A model generated the notes under the pieces. The model saw nothing but the letters and a program-made list of their open reading frames with translations, had not been told where the DNA came from and ran no database searches. A stretch of DNA of 55,827 bases from JAJDGF01 sp031549325 (GTDB lineage Bacteria > Bacillota > Clostridia > Christensenellales > Aristaeellaceae), in NCBI GenBank assembly GCA_031549325.1, contig JAVBQA010000014.1:1-55827 (forward strand), given 5' to 3'. The position numbers and the translations under genes were made by a program. Below are positions 40,814 to 49,828 of the stretch, one piece after another (the first letter of the stretch is position 1; each line of letters opens with the position of its first letter).

Positions 40814-40841
40814 TTGAAACGATTGGCTTCTGTGATATAAT
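40814..40841 (+). promoter_or_regulatory. Sigma-A promoter of the histidine kinase operon
   Basis: TTGAAA at 40814-40819, 16-bp spacer, consensus TATAAT at 40836-40841, about 33 bp before the kinase ATG. It lies 30 bp from the direct repeats, so both divergent operons may be influenced by the same regulator. Confidence 0.65.
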
Positions 40842-40874
40842 GGATTCGCCATTACCTATGGATGGTTACGCAGA

Positions 40875-42578
40875 ATGAAGAAGCTGTTCGGGTTTGCGGA
40901 GTTCAACTCGCTGCGAAACAAGATGATCCTGTGGGCAGCCATCTTCGTGCTGCCCATCTTTCTGGTGCTGTACGTCAGCACCGACATGGCCACCAACTCC
41001 TATGAGCAGCAGATGCTGGCCAACATTCAGCAGATCCTGGTGCCCTTTGCGCGGGAAATCGACCTTACGCTGAACAACGCCAAGCTCTACATCGCCAACA
41101 AAAAGCTGGATCTGTCGGCGCTGCGCGAAGGAAGCGATGAGCTCACCCGCCTGGCAGAGCTGCAGTCATTGGGCGACGGCCTCTCGAAGGATCTGTCCGT
41201 GCAACCGCAGGTGGACGCGATCTTCTTTTACACGCAGGAGCACCTGTGGTTTGTGCAGAACTACAACCGGTCCTACGCCCAGAACCGCCGCGCCGCCGAC
41301 TATCTGGAGTCATTGCTGAAGGCGCATGACGCCACCGGGTCGCTGTTCCAGCAGGGATACCTGAGCTTTGAAGCGGATGGTTACTACCTGTTCATCGGGC
41401 TGGATCTGCCTGGCGGCGACGTGATCGGGTGCTGGTTCAACAGCGACACGCTGCTTGAGCAGGTGCGCGCCTCGGGCATCGAGGGCATGTCCACGGTGAT
41501 GTTTTCCGACCACGCGGGACGCATGCTGGACAGCCAGTTCAACACGCCGTCCAACCGCCGTCTGCGGGAACTGCTGACGGGATACTTTGTGGTGACCGAA
41601 CGGCTGGCGAGCGGCCCCTTTGCGCTGACTGCGCTGCTGGATCGGAGCGTGATCCTGGCGCCGTTCAACAACCTGCACCGGGCGATGCTGGTCTCGCTTG
41701 GTTTTGCGTTCGTGCTCATCTGCGCGTATTTCCTGTTCCTGAGGGGCTCGCTGATCCGCCCGCTGAGCCGGCTGGTGCGCTCCATCGACCGCTTGGATGC
41801 GGGAAACTTCAAGCCCATTCCCATCCGGGACAGCGAAGACGTGGAGATCCGCGAGGTATACCGCGCGCTCAATGCCATGACCAACGAAGTGCAGTCGCTG
41901 AAGATCCGCGTATACGAAGAGAAGCTGACCCAGCAGCACACCCAAATGCAGCTGTTTCAGCTTCAAATCCGGCCCCACTTCTTCCTGAACGCGCTGAACA
42001 CCATCCTGAGCTACGCCCGCGCCAATGAGTATCAGATGGTTCAGAAGATGACGCTGTGCCTGGCCACCCACTGCCGCTACATCCTGTACAACACCTGGTT
42101 CGTGTCGGTGGAGGAAGAGCTGGTGTACACCCAGAACTACATCGACATGCAGAGCATGCAGCACGATGCGCGCTACCATTACGTGGTGCGCGTGGATGAT
42201 GAGCTGCTGGATCGGGAAATCCCCATCCTTGCCGTGCAGATCTTCGTGGAGAACGCGCTCAAGCACGCGCGCAACGCCGAGCAGATCCAGATCGCGGTCG
42301 GCATCGCGCAACAGGAGTTGTCTGGCATCCCCTGTCTGTGCGTAGCGATTGACGACACAGGCGCGGGCTTCAGCCCGGACACGCTGGCACAGCTGAACAA
42401 CCCCGCCTATATGGAGGCTGCGCCGGATCACGGCATCGGTATTGAGAACGTGCGTCAGCGGCTGCAGCTCCTATACGGAGGCAACGCCGAGGTGATGTTC
42501 TCCAACAACGAAGCTGGCGGCGCGCATGTGTGGATGGCGCTGCCCATGGAGCGAAACCGGGAGGTGAGGAGCAGATGA
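40875..42578 (+). CDS. Membrane sensor histidine kinase, YesM-like
   Basis: A 567-aa kinase. Membrane span 1 is residues 17-35 and span 2 is 270-289, enclosing a ~230-residue extracellular sensor region. A HAMP-like linker follows (residues 292-344). The His_kinase domain carries the phospho-acceptor His368 in QIRPHFFLNALN, the pattern of the LytS/YesM class. The ATPase domain has VQIFVENALKHA (N box), DDTGAGFSPD (G1) and GIGIENVRQRLQLLYG (G2). The downstream binding-protein gene starts inside its stop as ATGA, so both are coupled. It likely phosphorylates the AraC-type regulator at 44053-44781. Confidence 0.95.
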   Translation: MKKLFGFAEFNSLRNKMILWAAIFVLPIFLVLYVSTDMATNSYEQQMLANIQQILVPFAREIDLTLNNAKLYIANKKLDLSALREGSDELTRLAELQSLGDGLSKDLSVQPQVDAIFFYTQEHLWFVQNYNRSYAQNRRAADYLESLLKAHDATGSLFQQGYLSFEADGYYLFIGLDLPGGDVIGCWFNSDTLLEQVRASGIEGMSTVMFSDHAGRMLDSQFNTPSNRRLRELLTGYFVVTERLASGPFALTALLDRSVILAPFNNLHRAMLVSLGFAFVLICAYFLFLRGSLIRPLSRLVRSIDRLDAGNFKPIPIRDSEDVEIREVYRALNAMTNEVQSLKIRVYEEKLTQQHTQMQLFQLQIRPHFFLNALNTILSYARANEYQMVQKMTLCLATHCRYILYNTWFVSVEEELVYTQNYIDMQSMQHDARYHYVVRVDDELLDREIPILAVQIFVENALKHARNAEQIQIAVGIAQQELSGIPCLCVAIDDTGAGFSPDTLAQLNNPAYMEAAPDHGIGIENVRQRLQLLYGGNAEVMFSNNEAGGAHVWMALPMERNREVRSR

Positions 42579-44056
42579 AACGTGTTTTGCCGCGGCTGCT
42601 CGTTGTGCTCTTCGCGATTGGGTTGATGCTGCCTGTGGCGTCGGCTGATGAGCCCGTGTATGCCCGCATCGTGATGCCGGTGCTCTATGAATCAGAAATT
42701 CCCAAGGACATCGACAGGGTCAACGCGGCAGTCGACGCGTTCGCCAAGCGCAAGATCGGCGCGTCGGTGCAGCTGGTGCCGATCTTGTATGTGAGCAGCA
42801 ACAGCGCCGCCGCCGGCATTGAGGATCCGGTGCGCCTGTCGGAAATTGGGATGCTGGAGAAACAGGGCATCACGTTTGACGTGCTGCCCGCCGTGCTGCC
42901 GCACGCCCGCTTCATTGAGCTGAGCGCGCTTCTGGATGAATACGGCTCGAACATCCGGCGTCTGGTCGACAAAGAGCGGCAGGACCACGCCCGCATGGAC
43001 GGCCAGCTGACCGAGCTGCCGTCCGTCAGCGACTACGTGGCCTCCGCCGGCCTTACGATGCGCAAGGACGTCTTAACGAAGCACGGCATCCATTGGTCTA
43101 CCGTCCGGTCCCTGGAGGACGTCGATGCGCTGCTGCGGCAGATCCATCAGGCAGAGCCTGAGCTAAAGCTCATCTGCGCCAATCAAACCCGGCGCGGCCT
43201 GCTCTCGCGGTTTCAGTTCATGGACGCCGTCCCCAATTCCGTGTGCGACTTGGATCCAAACGACTCCACTCGAATGGTGAATTATTACGCCACCCAGCCC
43301 TACCTGGACACCCTGCGGCGCATCCGGCGCTGGCACGAAGCGGGGTATCTGCCCGAACAGATTGCGCTGCAAAACATCCGAGCCTCCCAACTCGTGAAGG
43401 CCGGCGAGCTTCTGGGATACTTCTGCGCCTTCAAACCGGGCATTGATTTTGAAGAGTCCACCAGCTGCGGACGCGAGATGGTCACAGTGCCTTTGATGGA
43501 GCCCGCCGTTACCCGCCGCTCCCTGGATATCGCCCACTGGGGGATCTCCGCCACCTGCCTTAACCCGGGAAAGGCCATGCAGCTGCTGGACCTGCTCTAC
43601 AGCGACAGCGAGCTGGCGAACCTGCTGGTGTATGGCCTGGAGGGCATTCACTACGTCATCACTGAAGACGGTACCATCGATTATCCAGAGGGCGTGGACG
43701 CAAGCAACGTGGGCTATGCGAATTCGTTACCCTGGCTGATGCCTAACCAGCTGCTGACCCACGTGTGGCGCGGCAACGATCCCGACCTTTGGCAGAAAAC
43801 CGACCAGTTCAACAAGGCGGCGAAGGTCGCGCCCACGCTGGACTTTCGGTTTGACCCAACCCCGGTCGAGGACGCGAACAACGCCCTGAACCGCATTGCC
43901 CTCCAGTATGCCTATGGCCTTGAAACCGGCCAGCTGGACCCGGAGATCTACCTGCCCGTCATGCTCTCGGAGATGGAGTCGGCCGGCGCTCAGCGGGTGG
44001 TCGCGGAAGCACAGCGCCAATACGCCCAATTCCTGGAGGGGAGATTGCGGCCATGA
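42575..44056 (+). CDS. Extracellular solute-binding protein encoded between kinase and response regulator
   Basis: A 493-aa binding protein with a signal peptide (MKRVLPRLLVVLFAIGLML, cut near ASA-DE). The body has the type 1 fold arrangement of LplA-like proteins, with a DUF3502-like C-terminal portion (weakly supported). It overlaps the kinase stop by 4 bp and the response regulator start by 4 bp (ATGA both times). No permease or ATPase is near, so it is probably a sensory accessory that presents a ligand to the kinase ectodomain rather than a transporter component. Ligand unknown. Confidence 0.82.
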   Translation: MKRVLPRLLVVLFAIGLMLPVASADEPVYARIVMPVLYESEIPKDIDRVNAAVDAFAKRKIGASVQLVPILYVSSNSAAAGIEDPVRLSEIGMLEKQGITFDVLPAVLPHARFIELSALLDEYGSNIRRLVDKERQDHARMDGQLTELPSVSDYVASAGLTMRKDVLTKHGIHWSTVRSLEDVDALLRQIHQAEPELKLICANQTRRGLLSRFQFMDAVPNSVCDLDPNDSTRMVNYYATQPYLDTLRRIRRWHEAGYLPEQIALQNIRASQLVKAGELLGYFCAFKPGIDFEESTSCGREMVTVPLMEPAVTRRSLDIAHWGISATCLNPGKAMQLLDLLYSDSELANLLVYGLEGIHYVITEDGTIDYPEGVDASNVGYANSLPWLMPNQLLTHVWRGNDPDLWQKTDQFNKAAKVAPTLDFRFDPTPVEDANNALNRIALQYAYGLETGQLDPEIYLPVMLSEMESAGAQRVVAEAQRQYAQFLEGRLRP

Positions 44057-44781
44057 ACATTCTGATCGTGGATGATGAAATCCCGGCAGTGCAGGGCATC
44101 CTGCGCGTGGTGGATTGGAAGGCATTGGGCATTGAGCGCACCTGCACCGCTTACTCGATGGATGAGGCCATCGAGCGGTTTCAGCAGCACAACATCGACC
44201 TGCTGCTCACCGACATTGAGATGCGCGGCGGCACCGGTTTCGAGTTAATCCAGTGGGCAAATGCCCGCGCGATGCGCTACGTCAGCCTGATCTTGAGCAG
44301 CTTCCCGAATTTTCAGTACGCGCAGCGCGCCATCAGGCTGGGCGTGTTCGAGTACCTGCTCAAACCTGTCGAGGACAGCCAGCTGGAACAAGCGCTCCGC
44401 CGCGCCATCGCGCAGCTTCAGCGGGCGGCCACCTCGCCCGCCACGCAAGGGCAGCCCAGCACAAACCCGCTCATCGAGCGCGCCAAGACTTACATTTATG
44501 ACCACATCGCCCAAGAGATCACCCGAAACGACATCGCCAGCTTCGTTGGGCTGGCTCCGGAATACCTGTCCACCGTCTTTAAGCGGGAAACCGGCAACAC
44601 CCTCAGCGACTACATCAAGACCGAGCGAATCCAATTCGCCACCCGCCTTTTGCGCCAAACCAACCTGCCCATCAGCATCATCTCAGAAAATGTGGGCTAC
44701 GAATCGGTGTCCTATTTCTCTTCGGTGTTTCATCAGCTGACCGGCTGCACGCCCAGAGAATACCGAAAAAATCTGCTCTGA
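44053..44781 (+). CDS. Response regulator with AraC-type DNA-binding domain, YesN-like
   Basis: A 242-aa regulator. The receiver domain has Asp7, Asp8, the phospho-acceptor Asp54 (LLLTDIEM) and Lys104 (YLLKPVE). The DNA-binding part (residues 140-242) has two helix-turn-helix units: NDIASFVGLAPEYLSTVFKR and ISIISENVGYESVSYFSSVF, ending in GCTPREYRKN, the AraC signature. It is shorter than typical YesN proteins (~500 aa) because no middle domain is present. It probably binds the direct repeats at 40752-40783. Confidence 0.95.
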   Translation: MNILIVDDEIPAVQGILRVVDWKALGIERTCTAYSMDEAIERFQQHNIDLLLTDIEMRGGTGFELIQWANARAMRYVSLILSSFPNFQYAQRAIRLGVFEYLLKPVEDSQLEQALRRAIAQLQRAATSPATQGQPSTNPLIERAKTYIYDHIAQEITRNDIASFVGLAPEYLSTVFKRETGNTLSDYIKTERIQFATRLLRQTNLPISIISENVGYESVSYFSSVFHQLTGCTPREYRKNLL

Positions 44782-45008
44782 AACCGATTTCGCCCCGTGC
44801 GTCAGCCATGTTCCAGCCCATGCCATGGCTGATGGCGCGGCCGCTTCCCATGCGTTCATCTAAACACAGCTGGGACTGCCGCGCCGGCTCTTCTCAGCGC
44901 TGCAGCCCCTTCGCCATGTTTGACTGTCCATGAGACGCATCCCGTGTTCTGCGGCCCGTCCGGCGTTTTCGCCAGCGCTGCAGGACCGTGCGGGAGCGCC
45001 GCCATCAA
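44782..45008. other. Convergent intergenic region
   Basis: 227 bp between the regulator and dioxygenase stop codons. It contains CAGCCATG and CATGGCTG, an 8-bp inverted repeat that may end either transcript, and CAGCGCTGCAG repeated twice. No open reading frame with coding signals was seen. Confidence 0.4.
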
Positions 45009-45935
45009 TCAAGTCACGATTTCAAGGAAGCTGGGGATCAGCTCCCCGGAAAAATAGAACAGTCCGCGCCCGAGCTCCGCGCTGTCCCACACGCGCTGAG
45101 GATTGTCTGGGTAGGCCGTGTAGCCGCCCGCGTATACTTCAATGCGGTTGCCCGACGGCTCCCAGAAGTAAATCGAGTGCCCGCGCGTAATCGCGTGCCG
45201 CGTGGGACCGATGTCCAGCTTCAGACGGTTGATGGCAATCAGGTCGGCCGCGTCGCCCACGTCGCGCCAGTCCTGCAGATAAAAGCCCAAATGATGCAGC
45301 TTGCCCGGCTTCGGGTACTCGACGAACGCCAGATCGTGCGGCTTATTGGAGCTGGTAATCCAGGCTGCCAGGCGGTTTCCGTCAGGCGTGTTGCAGACTT
45401 CGGGCACAAACATGCCAAACACCTCGCGGCAGAAGCGCTCCGCCTCGGCGATGTTCGGGCCATACAGCAGAAAATGATCCATGCGCTGGGCGCGCATGCC
45501 GCGCGGCGCTTCGGTCCAGATGTCGGGATTGCGGGTCATTGGCTGCTGCTTGGCGGGCTCAACCTCGGCATAGATTTCGAAGCGGTGCCCAGTGGAGATC
45601 GTGAAACCGTACCGCTTGCCAAATCCGGGCTGATTGCTCCCAGCGGGCACTTCTTCCACCGAGTAGCCAAAGGCCACGACCTTTTCCTTCATCTCTTCCA
45701 GCTCATCCGGGCAGCCAACCTTGAAGGCCACATAGTCCAACCCCGCCTCATCGGCCAAGCGCAGCGTAACCGAATGATGGTCGAACTCATCGTACCCCTT
45801 CAGGCAAACGCGCCCGTCACCGGTGCGACACACTTCGTTCAATCCCAAGATATTCTTGTAGAAATTCAGCGTCTTGTCAAGGTCCAGCACGCGCAGTTGC
45901 ACCAAGCCCGGCCTAAGCGTACCATGAAATCCCAT
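45009..45935 (-). CDS. Extradiol ring-cleavage dioxygenase, catechol 2,3-dioxygenase type
   Basis: A 308-aa two-module VOC-fold protein of type I extradiol dioxygenase length. All ligands of the Fe(II)/Mn(II) triad are present: His154 (RMDHFLLYG), His215 (KLHHLGFYL) and Glu266 (NRIEVYAGGY). The second-sphere residues His200, His247 and Tyr256 are also present, each one position later than in the classical catechol 2,3-dioxygenases. So it looks catalytically complete and would cleave a catechol next to the two hydroxyls using O2. Last gene of the IclR operon. Exact substrate unknown. An O2-requiring enzyme is striking beside oxygen-sensitive tungsten enzymes. Confidence 0.92.
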   Translation of the reverse strand: MGFHGTLRPGLVQLRVLDLDKTLNFYKNILGLNEVCRTGDGRVCLKGYDEFDHHSVTLRLADEAGLDYVAFKVGCPDELEEMKEKVVAFGYSVEEVPAGSNQPGFGKRYGFTISTGHRFEIYAEVEPAKQQPMTRNPDIWTEAPRGMRAQRMDHFLLYGPNIAEAERFCREVFGMFVPEVCNTPDGNRLAAWITSSNKPHDLAFVEYPKPGKLHHLGFYLQDWRDVGDAADLIAINRLKLDIGPTRHAITRGHSIYFWEPSGNRIEVYAGGYTAYPDNPQRVWDSAELGRGLFYFSGELIPSFLEIVT

Positions 45936-45949
45936 TCAGCTCATCCTTT

Positions 45950-46246
45950 CTATTCCCGTGTGGGTCGTGCGAGTGTGAGGTCGGTCTTTGGAGTGATGCA
46001 GCAGGCCAGCACATATCCGTCACGCAGCTGCCGCTCGGTGATGTGGGCGGCGCTCATGCGCTTCACCGCGGCGTATTCGCCGGTCAGCACGCGCACCTTA
46101 CACACGCCGCAGCCGCCGCCAAAGCAGCCATGCCGGATCGGGCCACGCCCATGCTTCACCATGGCTTCCAGGATCACCTGGTCGTGCCTGCAGGGAAAGT
46201 CGATCCCCTCCTCAGGGAAATGGATGCGGAACGATTCGCCTTCCAT
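45950..46246 (-). CDS. Plant-type [2Fe-2S] ferredoxin, XylT-like
   Basis: A 98-aa ferredoxin with the ligand pattern CFGGGCGVCKVRVLTGEY plus the distal Cys in YVLACCITPKTDL. XylT/DmpQ-type ferredoxins are encoded beside catechol 2,3-dioxygenases and re-reduce the iron of the inactivated enzyme; that role fits the position, 15 bp upstream of the dioxygenase gene. Alternatively it serves an oxygenase encoded elsewhere. Confidence 0.9.
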   Translation of the reverse strand: MEGESFRIHFPEEGIDFPCRHDQVILEAMVKHGRGPIRHGCFGGGCGVCKVRVLTGEYAAVKRMSAAHITERQLRDGYVLACCITPKTDLTLARPTRE

Positions 46247-46253
46247 GCGCCTT

Positions 46254-47261
46254 CTATCTACCCTCCTGTTTCAGCTGATAGGCCACGTCGATGATCATGT
46301 CTTCCTGCCCGCCAACCATCCTGCGGCGGCCAAGTTCCACCAGGATGTCGCGAGGCTCAAGCCCGTACTTGTTCGCGGCATCGTATACATGCAGCAGGAA
46401 GGAGGAATAAACGCCAGCATACCCGAGCATCAGCGAGCCATTGTCCACCACTTGCGGGCGGCGCATGACAGGCTCAACCGCGTCCTGCGCCAGATCCATC
46501 AATCCGTAGAAATCGAGCCCCGTGTCCCATCCGTCGCGCTGCAACACGCCAGCCAGCACCTCGATCTGCGCGTTGCCCGCGCCCGCGCCCAGCCCGCGCA
46601 GCGTGCCGTCCAGGTAAGCCGCACCCGCGCGCGCCGCAGCCAGCGAATTCGCAATGGCCAATCCCAGGTTGTTGTGCGCATGAAAGCCGACGGGAATCTT
46701 CACCGCGCCGCGCACGGCTTCTACGCGCGCCGTCACGTCCTCCGGAAGCAGGTAGCCCGCAGAGTCCGCCAGGTTCACATAGTCCGCGCCGTAGCTTTCC
46801 ATCTTTTGCGCTTCCTCGGCGACCCGCTCGGGCGGCGCCATGTGCGTCATCATCAAAAACCCCACGGCGAACATGCCCATTTGCTTGGCCGCTGCGATGT
46901 GCTGCGCGCTGACGTCCGCCTCGGTGACGTGCGTGGCCACTCGCACCGCGCGCGCGCCGCAGTCATACGCGCGCCGGAGGTCTTCGATCGTGCCGATGCC
47001 GGGCAGCAGCAGCACGGTGAGCTTGGCGCGCCCGATGCGCTCTGCGGCGGCCCGCAGCAAGTCGTACTCGCTGACCTTCGAAAACCCATAGGTGTAGCTG
47101 GAACCGCCCAGCCCATCTCCATGCGAGAGCTCGATGAAGGGCACGCCGCACCGCTCCAGTCCGCCTGCGATGGCGGAGACCTGCTGGTCGGTGAAACTGT
47201 GCTTGACCGCGTGGCTGCCGTCCCGCAATGTGGTGTCCACCAGCGTGAGCTTCTTGGTCAT
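46254..47261 (-). CDS. dmpG: 4-hydroxy-2-oxovalerate aldolase
   Basis: A 335-aa DRE-TIM metallolyase. The metal/substrate motif is VDTTLRDGSHAVKHSFT at the N-terminus. GFHAHNNLGLAIANSLAAARAGA holds the metal-ligand histidines, and the C-terminal region matches DmpG/BphI. It splits 4-hydroxy-2-oxovalerate to pyruvate and acetaldehyde, passing acetaldehyde to the dehydrogenase encoded upstream through a channel in the known complexes. Its ATG overlaps the dehydrogenase stop (ATGA) and GGAGGTG precedes it. Confidence 0.95.
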   Translation of the reverse strand: MTKKLTLVDTTLRDGSHAVKHSFTDQQVSAIAGGLERCGVPFIELSHGDGLGGSSYTYGFSKVSEYDLLRAAAERIGRAKLTVLLLPGIGTIEDLRRAYDCGARAVRVATHVTEADVSAQHIAAAKQMGMFAVGFLMMTHMAPPERVAEEAQKMESYGADYVNLADSAGYLLPEDVTARVEAVRGAVKIPVGFHAHNNLGLAIANSLAAARAGAAYLDGTLRGLGAGAGNAQIEVLAGVLQRDGWDTGLDFYGLMDLAQDAVEPVMRRPQVVDNGSLMLGYAGVYSSFLLHVYDAANKYGLEPRDILVELGRRRMVGGQEDMIIDVAYQLKQEGR

Positions 47262-48145
47262 GGCGCGTCACCTCCTTTCGCAACGATGCGCTGCGCAATC
47301 CGTTCGGCGGTCGCGATCGCGGCGGCGTTGATGATGTCCAGATTGCCCGAATAGGTGGGCAGAAAATCCCCCTGCCCCTCGACCTGCACGATCACGGTCA
47401 CCTTGTCGCCATCAAGCGTGGGCGGCACGCGCACGTGATAGCCGGGCACATACCTTTTCAACTCGGCCAGAATCTCGTGGATCGAGTCGTCAATCTTGGT
47501 CTTGCCAACCTCTGGCCGCTTGACTTTGACCATGATGGTGTTGGTCATCATCAGCGGCGGATCGGCGGGATTGAGCACGATGATCGCCTTCCCCTTGTCC
47601 GCGCCGCCGACGGTCTCGATCGCCTTGGATGTGGTCTCCGTGAACTCGTCCATGTTTGCCCGCGTTCCCGGCCCGGCGCTCCTGGAGGAGATGCAGGCCA
47701 CGATCTCCGCGTAGGCGGCGCCCGCCACGCGCGAGATGGCGTGCACGATCGGGATGGTCGCCTGGCCGCCGCAGGTGACCATGTTGATGTCGGGCTCATC
47801 GTGCAGCGATGCCAAGTTGACGCTGGGCACGCAGTACGGGCCGAGCGCCGCCGGCGTCAGGTCGATGGAGATGATGCCCGCCTGCCGCAGCGCCGGGCCG
47901 TTGAATTTCACATGCGCCGTGGCGCTGGTGGCGTCAAACGCGATTTTAATGTCGTCGCGCGCTGCGACCGCTTTCACGCCTTCGGTCGATGTGGGCACAC
48001 CCAGGCTGGCCGCGCGCCGGATGCCCTCAGACTCCACAATGCCAGCCATAAGTCCCATTTCCAGGTGCTCGCTGCGGCGAATTTTGTACATCAGATCACT
48101 GCCAATGTTGCCCGGGCCGATGACCGCTACCTTGACCTTGGCCAT
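47258..48145 (-). CDS. dmpF: Acetaldehyde dehydrogenase (acetylating)
   Basis: A 295-aa enzyme. The NAD-binding GPGNIGSDLMYK begins at residue 10 and the catalytic cysteine is Cys125 in NMVTCGGQATIPI. It oxidises acetaldehyde with CoA and NAD+ to acetyl-CoA and pairs with the aldolase. ATG 48145 is chosen since the frame open upstream has no family sequence and the family starts 'MAKVKVAVIG'. It lies 47 bp after the hydratase gene. Confidence 0.95.
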   Translation of the reverse strand: MAKVKVAVIGPGNIGSDLMYKIRRSEHLEMGLMAGIVESEGIRRAASLGVPTSTEGVKAVAARDDIKIAFDATSATAHVKFNGPALRQAGIISIDLTPAALGPYCVPSVNLASLHDEPDINMVTCGGQATIPIVHAISRVAGAAYAEIVACISSRSAGPGTRANMDEFTETTSKAIETVGGADKGKAIIVLNPADPPLMMTNTIMVKVKRPEVGKTKIDDSIHEILAELKRYVPGYHVRVPPTLDGDKVTVIVQVEGQGDFLPTYSGNLDIINAAAIATAERIAQRIVAKGGDAP

Positions 48146-48192
48146 TAAGCCTCCACGCCCCCTTTCATCGGAAATGACGGTTTGAATCGAGA

Positions 48193-48972
48193 TCACACAA
48201 ACGCCGCCGTCACCTCGCCCAGTCGAGTAAACTCCGCGCGGAACCTGTCGCCGCGCGCGGCCATCGGCGCCGCCGAAAACGCGCCAGACAGCACAACTTC
48301 CCCGCTGCGCAGCGCAACGCCATAGCCCCACAGCCGATTCGCGAGCCAGGCAACGGACAGGCACGGGTCGCCCAGCACCGCGGCGCCCTCCCCCTCGCCT
48401 ACCAGCTCGTCATTCTTAAACAGCTTCATGCGCACCCCGGCGAGGTCGACCCCGGAAACGCTTAGCTTTTCCTTGCCCAGCACGTAGCGCCCAGAGGACG
48501 CGTTGTCGGCCACGGTATCGGGCAGCTTGATCCGCCAGTCGGCAACGCGGCTGTCCACGATCTCGAACGCGCCCACCACATACGCCGTCTTCGCGCGCAC
48601 CTCTTCGCGCGTCACGTTTCCGCCCGTCAGGTCCTCAGCCAGCACGAACGCCAGCTCGGCCTCGATCTTCGGCTGGATCAGCGCGTCCATGCGCACCAAT
48701 CCGTCCGCGCAATCCATTGCCTGAAACAGGTGGCCGTAGTCGGGCTCGCTCACGCCCAGCTGGCGCTGGATGCCCTCGGACGTCAGCCCGATTTTTTTGC
48801 CCGAGATCACATGGCCCAGCCCGGTGACGCGCCGGACGTTCTCCATCTGAATGGCGTAGGCGTCATCCAGGCTCATTTCCGGGTGCGATTCGGTCAGCGG
48901 ACGGATGGGAATCCGGGCGCGCTCGGCGCGAAACAGCGCGTCCGCCAGCGCAAGGATCTGCGCCTGTTCCAT
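48193..48972 (-). CDS. dmpE: 2-oxopent-4-enoate hydratase
   Basis: A 259-aa member of the fumarylacetoacetate hydrolase-like hydratase/decarboxylase family. It adds water to 2-hydroxypenta-2,4-dienoate to give 4-hydroxy-2-oxovalerate. Visible blocks: ESHPEMSLDDAYAIQMENV, HVISGKKIGLTSEGIQRQLGV, PKIEAELAFVLAEDL (metal-binding acidic residues) and VGAFEIVDSRVADW. ATG 48972 has GGGGAGTG upstream. The alternative is an oxalocrotonate decarboxylase, a close relative, but position between hydrolase and aldolase genes favours the hydratase. Confidence 0.92.
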   Translation of the reverse strand: MEQAQILALADALFRAERARIPIRPLTESHPEMSLDDAYAIQMENVRRVTGLGHVISGKKIGLTSEGIQRQLGVSEPDYGHLFQAMDCADGLVRMDALIQPKIEAELAFVLAEDLTGGNVTREEVRAKTAYVVGAFEIVDSRVADWRIKLPDTVADNASSGRYVLGKEKLSVSGVDLAGVRMKLFKNDELVGEGEGAAVLGDPCLSVAWLANRLWGYGVALRSGEVVLSGAFSAAPMAARGDRFRAEFTRLGEVTAAFV

Positions 48973-48994
48973 TCGGTACACTCCCCTTTCCGCC

Positions 48995-49822
48995 TCAACG
49001 CCTGAGAAAACCGCCCACAAGGTCGGCAAACTCCTGCGTGTGCTCGATCTGCGTCCAGTGCCCACACTTGCCAAACACGTGCAGCTGCGCGTCCTCGATC
49101 AGCTCGATCAGCTTGAGCGAAGTCTCGATGGGGATCACCCGATCCTCGCGCCCGTGAATGATCAGCGTTTGATGCTTAATGCCGCGGATGTATTGCTGGT
49201 TGCCGGCCATGCTCTCCACGCTGTTTTGGCGCGGCGCGGGGAACATCGAAGAAAAGCTCTCCTGGAACCCGGGCTGAATGCTGGACTCGTAGCGGGTCTT
49301 CACGAGCTCCTTGGTGGCAAAGCTGTGGTCGTAGGTGAAAATCTCCAGCAGCTCCTCCATGTTCTCCGGCGAGGGTGTGTAGCCCCACACCCGGTCGAGC
49401 CCATAGGTGAGCGGAAAGCGCACGCCCATGCTGCCCATCAGCACCAGTTTGTTCACGCGCTCGGGATGCTTTATCGCGATGGTCAGCGCCAGCGCGCCGC
49501 CAAATGAGTTGCCCACCAAGTGCGTCTTTTGGATGCCCAGCGAATCCAGCAGCTGGATCGCCTGCTCCACCCAGTTGTTCATCGTGTAGACCGCGTTCGG
49601 CACGCGCTCGGTGAAGCCAAATCCGGCCATGTCCGGCGCGATGATGCGGAAGTCGGCTCCCAGCAGCGGAAACAGCTTGTTCCAGTTGGCCCAGGCAGTC
49701 ACACCGGGACCCGAACCGTGCAGCAGCAACAGCGGCTCGCCGCTGCCGACGTCGTGGTAGTTGGTCTTGAATGCGCCGGTCTGGATGCTGTTCGCAATTT
49801 CAGGCCTGTTCAATCCGATCAT
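48995..49822 (-). CDS. dmpD: Meta-cleavage product hydrolase (alpha/beta-hydrolase)
   Basis: A 275-aa alpha/beta-hydrolase with nucleophile Ser106 in GNSFGG, Asp227 in GREDRVIP and His255 in GKCGHWTQIE. The oxyanion region is LLHGSGPGVTAWANW. These match 2-hydroxymuconate-semialdehyde hydrolases (DmpD/XylF/BphD-type), which split the ring-cleavage product into a dienoate and an acid. ATG 49822 follows AAAGGAG with little space; TTG 49813 would have better spacing and drop three residues. Confidence 0.93.
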   Translation of the reverse strand: MIGLNRPEIANSIQTGAFKTNYHDVGSGEPLLLLHGSGPGVTAWANWNKLFPLLGADFRIIAPDMAGFGFTERVPNAVYTMNNWVEQAIQLLDSLGIQKTHLVGNSFGGALALTIAIKHPERVNKLVLMGSMGVRFPLTYGLDRVWGYTPSPENMEELLEIFTYDHSFATKELVKTRYESSIQPGFQESFSSMFPAPRQNSVESMAGNQQYIRGIKHQTLIIHGREDRVIPIETSLKLIELIEDAQLHVFGKCGHWTQIEHTQEFADLVGGFLRR

Positions 49823-49828
49823 CTCCTT

